Below, piece after piece: positions 58,902-64,000 of a stretch of DNA of 64,000 nucleotides. Below the pieces are notes generated by a model that did not search any database, had not been told where the DNA came from, and worked only from the letters and a program-made list of their open reading frames with translations. The stretch lies in assembly GCF_027244095.1 (NCBI RefSeq), contig NC_069657.1, positions 412,949,063-413,013,062 of the forward strand. Reading direction: 5' to 3'. The stretch's first letter is position 1, and each line of letters opens with the position of its first letter. The stretch comes from Hemicordylus capensis (Eukaryota > Chordata > Lepidosauria > Squamata > Cordylidae). The position numbers and the translations under genes are program-made.

Positions 58902-61900
58902 GTACATCACATGAAATCCAATACTTGTCTAAATAGGGGAAGAAAAACATAGGAGACAGAAAATCTCCAGTTGCCAGGGATTAAGAAGAAAACCCGTTTT
59001 GATACCTGCAGTTCCAGACTGAGTTTGTTCTTGGGAGCTCAACAGGTATCCTCAATGCCTTCATTTCTGGAGCATTCAGGGTTAAATAGCCATGTTCACA
59101 GGTAACAGAAACTAGTACCAACCGAGGCTCCTCCTTAGCAGACAGCATATATCCACCTTCCTTTATCACAGTCCAACACCTGAATAAAAAATAATCCTAA
59201 TTGAATAAAAAATTATTATTATGAAAGACAGCTACAGATATCCACAACACTCAGTCATAAAACACACTACATCCTTTGAAATCAGCAGGACTTAGTTCCA
59301 TATAATTTATTTTTATTTATTTATTGTTAAATTTATATACCGCCTTTCATTAAAACAATCCCAAGGCGGTTTAAAGCAAAATTTAAAAACAAGATGGTAA
59401 AAAAGACACAATTAAAATATTAAGTGAAAAATATTAAACAAATCTGATTAAAAATTTAAAACAAAAGCATAAAAGCAATATAGAGTACAAAGAGCAGCAG
59501 CAGAGAATCAAATAAATAAATAATAATACCACATTAGCTTTTCAGCAGCACCGCAATTCAGGAAAAAAGGACTTCATGCATCCAAAGAATTTTGAAATTC
59601 TCTCTGAAAATATCTTGTGCAAAGATTATATTTCCCTCTATATGCTAGATTCTGTTTCCACTTTTTTATCTTTATCTTTTTATTTCTATATCTTTATCTT
59701 TTATATTCACACAAATATAATGCAGTGCAGTTAGAGCCTCAGTGTTATAGCTCTTTGTCACTAGTACTTCCATAACCATAAATCAAGTAATCACAAAATT
59801 GTAGGTGGCCGTATTGATCCATTATTAGAAGAAAGATCTACAATCCTAACATCCTAATGCTTCCACTCCCATCTTCCCATCTTGTCCTTCTGCTTACCAT
59901 CCAGGCTGATGAAGGGTTCTGTCAAACTCAAAGGCTTACTGTTTGATGCTTTGCTACATTTTGCTGGGTCCCAATAAAAGCATTACCTCCTTTGGATTGT
60001 GGATTTATCTTTTGTCCAACACAGTTTGTCCTATGATTCTGTGATTTGAAAAATACAGCAGCTGGCCACCCAAGAGTTCACTTTGAACTGAGAAGGATGA
60101 TCTTTTAATCACCAGACTCTGGGACCCATCTTTTGAGAGGTAAAGCCTTTCAGCACTAGGTAAGACACCTAGTTTCAGCTTCAATTGATTCTAGATGCAA
60201 CATTTTCAATTGAGGTGCAACACCTAAATTTAATGCCAGCTTTGACAATATTGTTGCTCTGCATTTTCCTGATCTGCTCCTTGGAGGGAACCTCTGAGTT
60301 TCAGAACTGTGGGTGGCTGTCTTAGCCCATTAGAAGAAAAACCCATAACCCAAAGTAAGTAATGCTTTTATTAGATAAAGCATCGAACAGCAAACTTTCA
60401 AGTCCTATAGAACTTTTCACCAGGCTATGGTAAGCAAAAGGATTTGGTGAGGGTGGGGGGACACATGTTGAGGGTACCCCAACAATCTGCAGTTCGTAAA
60501 ATTTAAAAATGGAGTTTAGAGGGTTTTCGACTTGAATCAGTCTCTGAAAGGTGTACACTCAGTGCTTCTTGGATAAAGGAATCAAAAAAATGGCTGTATG
60601 TTGGAAATGTTGGAAATATAAAAACATGGAAGTGTACTCAGTCCAGTTTGCAGTACTTACTTGCAACATGAAAAATTAGTTAAAATCTAATTTTCAACTA
60701 ATTCACCTTACATGGCTAATCAATCAGATTCTTCAAAAATAAATAAATAAGAAGCATATGGATAAGAAAATGAACCCCTTCAAAAAAGAGCAGAAGAGTA
60801 ATGGGACTCCCCAGTTGCAGGGGAGTAATGGCAGGAGAGAGGGCACGCCCTCAACTCCTGCCTGTGGCTTCCAGCAGCATCTGGTGGGCCACTGTGAGAA
60901 ACAGGATGCTGGACTAGATGGGCCTTGGGCCTGATCCAGCAGGGCTGTTCTTATGTTCTTCTTATGTTCTTAAGAGACAGGCAGAGGAAGTAGCTTCCCT
61001 GCTAAAAGGGAGTGGGGGCAGTTTCTATTTGGCGAATGCAGCCTGGAAGTGTCCCCAAACAGAGAAGTCCCTTAGAAACAATGTTCAGGATAGTTATAGC
61101 AGTAACTGTGCAAACAGAGGCTAAAGTAGCAACAGCAGCAGGGAGAAGGAAGTGAATAACCTCCACTACAAACATTGTCCTGGAAGCTCCTGGAAAATCC
61201 TTATTACTATCATTTGTTCCCCTGCTGCCTGCTTCCACATGTATTCCAAATGCTCCCTTTGGGCACTTCTCCTCTGCCACATGGGCCAACACAATCCCCA
61301 CTTCTCTCCTTCTGCTCTCTCTTCCTTTTCCGAAATCATGCCCCAGGCTGCTGCATCTCTCATTCCATCTTCCTGGAGTAACTTCCCCACTCCTTAATCT
61401 TGGAAGCTTATTTGTGCTCCTCTCGCTACATGCTGCTTGCCTGGTGCAGTCCGGGTTTTTTGTTCATTCCTCCTAGTTCAGGGCTTGACAAATCCAAGGT
61501 GCCAGTGAACAATGCAACTAGAAATTTAACTATAGTGCCTAGTAGAGAACTACCAAAGAACTACACTGGCTACCAAGAAGTGTTTGGGCAAAATACAATG
61601 TGCCAGTTCAGGGGTGTAGCAAGGTTGGAGTGGGCTCAGAGACAAGATTTTAAAATGCCCCCCCCCCATTGGTACTAGAGAAAGACATGCTGTTCTGGTA
61701 GCTCCAGGTCTTAACACTCACATCAATTTTGGAGGATGAATACAACTGAAGGAAGCCCGGGGGAGCCAGTCATGTGACTTGCCTCTGGGGGGGCCCAAGG
61801 CAGTGGGCCCCTAGACAACTGCCTCCCCTTGCCCTATTATAGTTACGCCCCTGTGCCGGTTAATAACCTATAAAGCCCTAAACAGCTTAGGCCCTGGGTA

Positions 61901-62251
61901 TTTAGGAGAACGTCGTCTTCACCTTGAGCTCCATCACCCATTGAGGTCATCCAAAAAGGTTAGCCTGCAGTTGCCACAAGCTTGTCTAGTGGCTACACAG
62001 GGACGGGCCTTCTCTGTTGCTGCCCGAAGACTCTGGAATGCGCTCCCTGCTGGAATTAGAGCCTCCCCAACTCTGACAACTTCTAAAAAGTCTCTAAAGA
62101 CACATGTATTCACCCAAGCTTTTTCATGAGAATTGTGGTTTTAAATTGTTTTAAGGTTTTAATTTCTGTTTTAATATGTTTTATGTTGCTGTAAATCACC
62201 CAGAGTTGGAAGTTTGGGACAGTGTACAAGATAGTTAGTTAGTTAGTTAGT

Positions 62252-62293
<42 letters not shown>

Positions 62294-64000
62294 TTTGTTA
62301 AATTTATTTATTTATTTATTAAATTTATATACCGCCTTTCATTAAAACGATTGTTTTAAGGCGATAGATAGATAGATAGATGATAGAGATTTGTTAAATT
62401 TATTTATTTATTTATTAAATTTATATACCGTCTTTCATTAAAATGATTGTTTTAAGGCGATAGATAGATAGATAGATAGAAAGAAAGAAAGATAGATAGA
62501 CAGACTATTGTCTGGCTCTTAAACTGGGGGGTTGGCTTCTAGATCTGAAGAACAATGGTCAAGGCCTGGATTATTTGCCTTTTCTTGTCCCTTTTACCTG
62601 TTCCCTTTGCTCCTTAATATATACACAATGACATCTGTTGCTTGTGGGGGTTGCTCCTCCAGCCCTAATCAACTGTGAAACCACAAAGTGGATGAGTTCA
62701 AAGAACCTGGGCCCCCAGCTCCACCCCTCCCTATTTTCTTCATTATTATTTCCCTCTCTCCAAGGGTGCGCTGGGGAGAGGAGCGAACACAGGCCCCCTC
62801 TCCCCTAGCTATGCCCCTGTGTGGAACATGTTGGAGCAGAGCTAAGGGCCAGGTCGGTGGGTGGGCCATTACATTACCCTATCCCACAGCTAATTTGGTT
62901 TATGTAAATAAATTGCCAAATATGACTTTAGCTGGCTGGAACTCTAAGTACACTTGTAATTGTAAAATGGCCCTACCGAGGCCAATGGAACCAATTTCTT
63001 GAGTCAAGCATATTTGAATATTGTTGAAGGACAACCTCTTATTCCCAAGGGTGTCTGCAGAAATAAGTGGGGTGGAGGGAGGTGGAGGGGGGTGGTTTGT
63101 GGGTTACAGCCTATTTTTCCTAACTACAGGTCACTGGCCTTTTTGCCATTGACAGCTCCTGCACCATTACAGGGACTTAAAGAGAAACGAGAGCCACAGA
63201 GACATGGGCTGTATGGGTAGTTTACTGAATTATAGAGTATACATTTTGGGACTAACCCTAACATTAAACAGCTTTAATGTGTTCTTTTAACAACCATACC
63301 GTAGAATTAGGTCCACAGATGTTGTTGGACTACAACTCCCACCATCCTTCTTAGCCACAACAGCCAAAGCGCCTGCATGTACATGTTTGGGGGTGAATGA
63401 TAATTTAATTCATTTAAATTATACTCATTTTAATTCATTTAAAAAAGGTAAAGGTTAAGTGTGTCATCAAGTTGGTGCGAATCCCCGCTAGTACTATATC
63501 GGGCAGCAGCAATATAGGAAGATGCTGAAAGGAATCACTTCATACTGTGCAGGAGGAGGCAATGGTAAACCCCTCCTGTATTCTACCAAAGAAAACCACA
63601 GGGCTCTGTGGGCACCAGGAGTCAAAATCGACTTAATGGCACACTATACCTTTACCTTACCTCCTGCGTAGTATGATATTATGCCTTTCAACATCTTCCT
63701 ATATCACTGCTGCCTCTTATAGTCCGGGAAACATAACAGCGGGGATTTGAACCAGCAACCTCTGTCTTGCTCCTTAAGTCATTTCTTGCTGCACTTCAAA
63801 TGCAGGGTACTGATAGGAAGTACACTACTGTATGTGCATCAGTGGCAGCTCCAGAAGGGGGGTGCAGCTGGAGGCAGCTTTAAGAGTAAAGTAATTTGGG
63901 ACTCACCTCCGCAGAGGCAGCACCTGAATGCTATTCAGAGCTTCAACGTGCCGCCCGCCCAGCAGCCCCTATAGCCGGGAAGCGCCTTCGCCACTCACCT
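50179..64000 (-). CDS. MTARC1/MTARC2: Second mARC paralogue, exons 2-7, exon 1 at or beyond window end (gene 2)
   Basis: Tandem paralogue of gene 1, same strand and 8.7 kb upstream of it. Coding exons are 59179-59006, 58304-58142, 55642-55502, 51909-51848, 51394-51323 and 50305-50179. Exons 2-6 have exactly the gene 1 lengths and phases; the last exon is one codon shorter. All junctions are GT-AG and no stop interrupts the frame, so it should be functional. The Mo-ligand cysteine is kept in PRCLITTVDPDTG. The MOSC N-domain motif is changed: [14 protein letters not shown] in gene 1 reads CWTV..MLSAKEEPRL here. Exon 4 (LNTRLEKK, NFRPNI) and VMD in exon 6 look MTARC1-like, but the gene occupies the upstream position (MTARC2 in human). 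Orthology is therefore undecided. Confidence 0.92.
50519..50605 (-). repeat. Bov-B-like tail fragment of another SINE
   Basis: AGTGCTGCCAAGTCGGTGTC, AATCCTTAGCGACCACATAG, ATTCTCTCCAGGATGAAATC: a tail related to, but distinct from, the Sauria copies. Confidence 0.5.
50606..51320. other. Intron 6 of gene 2, no recognised feature
   Basis: Between the fragmentary SINE and exon 6; contains GGCTGGTTCACACCTGCACA near 51111, one possible MITE end without partner. Confidence 0.45.
51323..51394 (-). CDS. MTARC1/MTARC2: mARC gene 2 exon 6 (Mo-ligand cysteine)
   Basis: 72 bases, acceptor CTGCAG|A and donor AAAAG|GTAAC. Opens with the conserved Cys, then LITTVDPDTGVMDRNEPLKT. Confidence 0.93.
51848..51909 (-). 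CDS. MTARC1/MTARC2: mARC gene 2 exon 5
   Basis: 62 bases, acceptor CTGTAG|GAT and donor CCCAG|GTAAG. Encodes DHWTDILIGTVELKGRMSCP plus two bases of the Arg codon before the catalytic Cys. Confidence 0.93.
52087..52342 (-). repeat. Sauria-type SINE with clear target duplication
   Basis: GTGCCGTCGAGTCGCTGTCG to CACCATTAGGTAGCTAGC; flanked by TGTACCACTTTAAAG / TGTACAACTTTAAAG (52072-52086, 52343-52357). It lies in an older repeat in intron 4 of gene 2. Confidence 0.87.
52360..53075. repeat. Unclassified older repeat split by an L2
   Basis: Left part 52360-52564 (AACAAATTTATTTCTGAATAA, TCCACTTTATCAGATGCATG), right part 53041-53075 (TTATTTCTAAGGTGCTAAAA). A reverse fragment of the same family is at 14800-14850 (TTAGTCTTTAAAGTGCCACA). 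Confidence 0.5.
52565..53040 (-). mobile_element. L2-type LINE 3' end inserted in another repeat
   Basis: 3' end at 52590 (TATACCACTC), ORF end at 52790-53035 (AACATTCCAAAGTCCAGGGG, TATTGGCAGCCAGTGTAG). The flanks AATAAATTTA / TTTATTTCTAAGGTGC belong to one older repeat (52360-53075). Confidence 0.78.
53210..54483 (+). mobile_element. LINE of the I/Ingi (Vingi-like) type, 3' half
   Basis: Frames carry the end of a reverse transcriptase (YKKTKVLVFSKS, YKYLGIIFQYNLNWNAH, VPMALQVFRAKIVAQLLFGV) and a C-terminal CPCG..ETVTHVLLYCSLYRDAR knuckle. It ends in CTGTAATAAAATTGATGATG, a short GAT tail. Several stops and frameshifts make it dead. Clade assignment rests on remembered motifs and is tentative. 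In intron 4 of gene 2. Confidence 0.65.
54484..55440 (+). mobile_element. L1 LINE, 5'-truncated 3' end
   Basis: Encodes the ORF2 C-terminus in pieces: NLRENWYKMYFRWYITPVTI, then KDCWKCKDHSGTFYHTWWTC (Cys/His-rich end of L1 ORF2). Ends in an A-rich tail after AAATAAAAG. It starts directly at the GAT tail of the preceding LINE. The last base lies about 60 from gene 2 exon 4. Confidence 0.82.
55502..55642 (-). CDS. MTARC1/MTARC2: mARC gene 2 exon 4
   Basis: Acceptor GTCTAG|GTT and donor GATGAA|GTAAG; 141 bases, phase 0. Encodes [20 protein letters not shown], then NTRLEKKIAIANFRPNIFVT and GCGPYDE. Confidence 0.94.
55920..56040 (+). mobile_element. CR1 LINE extreme 3' end
   Basis: Diverged CR1 tail (GGCATCTTGTGGGTCAGTGT, GGGCTGTTCTTATGTTCTA) upstream of gene 2 exon 4, in intron 3. 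Confidence 0.65.
56045..56590. other. Intron 3 of gene 2, no recognised feature
   Basis: AT-rich; nothing coding. 57390-58140 in the same intron is also plain. Confidence 0.5.
56596..57385 (-). mobile_element. L2-type LINE 3' end, split by a SINE
   Basis: L2 3' end from 56630 (TATACCGCCTCATATATG) to 56952, resuming at 57309 (AATCGGTGGCAGGGCTC, ACCCTGGACCTAAGCC). The 5S/tRNA SINE lies between. Confidence 0.8.
56953..57308 (-). repeat. 5S/tRNA chimeric SINE inside an L2
   Basis: CAAGCTGCCTTCTACTGAGT to CCACAAGACCAGCTCTCC, with a duplicated GTGCTCACACATGTAGT segment. Flanks GATCTTA / AATCTTA fit a short target duplication. Confidence 0.8.
58142..58304 (-). CDS. MTARC1/MTARC2: mARC gene 2 exon 3
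   Basis: Acceptor TTCTAG|G and donor GATGAG|GTTAG; 163 bases. Encodes [20 protein letters not shown], then [25 protein letters not shown] and YRLVHYEP are conserved. Confidence 0.94.
58497..58806. repeat. Short inverted-repeat element (MITE)
   Basis: Ends GGCAGGTTCACACAACCA and TGGTTGTGTGAACCCACCC; 310 bases, in intron 2 of gene 2. Confidence 0.72.
58829..58900. repeat. (CT)n(CA)n compound microsatellite
   Basis: About 50 bases of CT then about 12 of CA, at the right edge of the MITE at 58497-58806, in intron 2 of gene 2. Confidence 0.97.
59006..59179 (-). CDS. MTARC1/MTARC2: mARC gene 2 exon 2
   Basis: Acceptor ATTCAG|G and donor TGCAG|GTATC; 174 bases. Encodes CWTVIKEGGYMLSAKEEPRL, then VLVSVTCEHGYLTLNAPEMK and SVWNCR. 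The TARQ motif of gene 1 is replaced by SAKE. Confidence 0.93.
59308..59510 (-). mobile_element. L2-type LINE extreme 3' end
   Basis: ATTTATATACCGCCTTTCAT and CCCAAGGCGGTTTAAAGC, the standard L2 tail in reverse, directly 5' (transcript sense) of gene 2 exon 2. Confidence 0.8.
59515..60795. other. Intron 1 of gene 2, mostly unclassified
   Basis: 59790-60020 contains CTGATGAAGGGTTCTGTCAA and CCAATAAAAGCATTACC, resembling a widespread amniote repeat; the rest is plain AT-rich sequence. Confidence 0.4.
60800..60973 (+). mobile_element. CR1 LINE extreme 3' end
   Basis: Begins CCCAGTTGCAGGGGAGTAAT and ends with repeated TTCTTATG units after GATCCAGCAGGGCTG. Severely 5'-truncated, in intron 1 of mARC gene 2. 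Confidence 0.85.
61475..62235 (+). mobile_element. L2-type LINE 3' end, split by a hAT-like element
   Basis: Translates to LPKNYTGYQEVFGQNTMC before the insertion and LITYKALNSLGPGYLGERR, LWNALPAGIRASPT after it: the conserved tail of L2 ORF2. Ends in CACCCAGAGTTGG...TACAAGATAG followed by tetranucleotide repeats. In intron 1 of gene 2. Confidence 0.85.
61609..61853. mobile_element. Short non-autonomous hAT element
   Basis: 245 bases with ends CAGGGGTGTAGC and GTTACGCCCCTG, flanked by the 8-base pair TGCCAGTT / TGCCGGTT (61601-61608, 61854-61861). It interrupts the L2 frame. Confidence 0.85.
62229..62500. repeat. (TTAG)/(ATAG) microsatellite with duplicated L2 tail
   Basis: Tetranucleotide runs alternate with two near-identical copies (about 62292-62362 and 62390-62460) of an L2 end, AAATTTATATACCGCCTTTC ... 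TTTTAAGGCGATAG. Confidence 0.9.
62505..63300. other. Intron 1 of gene 2, no recognised feature
   Basis: Some C- and G-rich patches; the 104-residue frame at 62688 has no mARC exon 1 features (no IYPVKSC). Confidence 0.5.
63305..63395. repeat. Palindromic element, one arm only
   Basis: TTAGGTCCACAGATGTTGTT, GGACTACAACTCCCACCATC. Confidence 0.6.
63455..63655 (+). repeat. Sauria-type SINE, plus-strand part of an inverted pair
   Basis: Body ATCGGGCAGCAGCAATATAG and CTCCTGTATTCTACCAAAG, tail GTCAAAATCGACTTAATGGC then TACCTTTACCTTAC. Its 5' end is odd: a tail-like piece (TCATCAAGTTGGTGCGAATC) replaces most of the tRNA head. Confidence 0.75.
63660..63795 (-). repeat. Sauria-type SINE, minus-strand part of an inverted pair
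   Basis: CTGCGTAGTATGATATTATG to GGGGATTTGAACCAGCAACC; it lacks the tail and directly abuts the opposite-strand copy, tail to body. Confidence 0.75.
63999..64000 (-). CDS. MTARC1/MTARC2: Likely last two coding bases of gene 2 exon 1, with splice donor
   Basis: On the minus strand the window opens with AG|GTGAGTGG, a consensus donor. Exon 1 must end in phase 2 with AG to join the G that opens exon 2 (Arg), which fits. Local GC content rises here, as in the exon 1 island of gene 1. No other exon 1 candidate (IYPVKSCKG-like) is seen between 59180 and 64000. Confidence 0.5.

Noticed and set aside
59180-62900. Exon 1 of mARC gene 2 inside the window
   Set aside because: No minus-strand frame with the signal anchor plus YPVKSCKG and a phase-2 donor was found; the edge donor at 63998 fits better.

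Overview
The window reads as nuclear DNA of a squamate reptile. Introns are long and GT-AG bounded, and at least half of the sequence is transposon-derived. The repeats include tRNA-headed SINEs with a Bov-B-like tail (Sauria type), a 5S rRNA/tRNA chimeric SINE, CR1, L2, L1 and R4-type LINEs, a Tc1 transposon and a DIRS-like fossil. Species cannot be told from the sequence.

The only host genes I can support are two tandem paralogues of the mitochondrial amidoxime-reducing component (MTARC/MOSC family), both on the minus strand. The downstream copy is complete: seven exons from the ATG at 41495 to the stop at 15211, 1002 coding bases, 333 residues, with a CpG-rich 5' end at about 40.9-41.7 kb. 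The upstream copy has exons 2-7 (59179 down to 50179). A consensus donor lies in the last bases of the window, in the phase expected for its exon 1. Exons 2-6 have the same lengths in both genes (174, 163, 141, 62 and 72 bases) and the same phases, so they arose by tandem duplication. Both keep the molybdenum-ligating cysteine, so both probably encode outer-mitochondrial-membrane enzymes that reduce N-hydroxylated substrates with cytochrome b5 and its reductase.

Layout: 1-15.2 kb is repeat-rich sequence downstream of gene 1. 15.2-41.5 kb is gene 1; intron 6 is 11.5 kb, and intron 3 holds a SINE/CR1/Tc1 nest. 41.5-50.2 kb is intergenic, with an L1 carrying a palindromic hAT-like element, a DIRS fossil and a long L2. 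50.2-64 kb is gene 2, with LINEs in its introns.

I found no new multi-gene system. The most interesting points are the paralogue pair with a diverged N-terminal motif in gene 2, an uninterrupted Tc1 transposase open frame between near-identical inverted repeats, several datable nested insertions, a near-perfect hairpin in the 3' region of gene 2, an unidentified polyadenylated retrocopy, and several families of small inverted-repeat elements.
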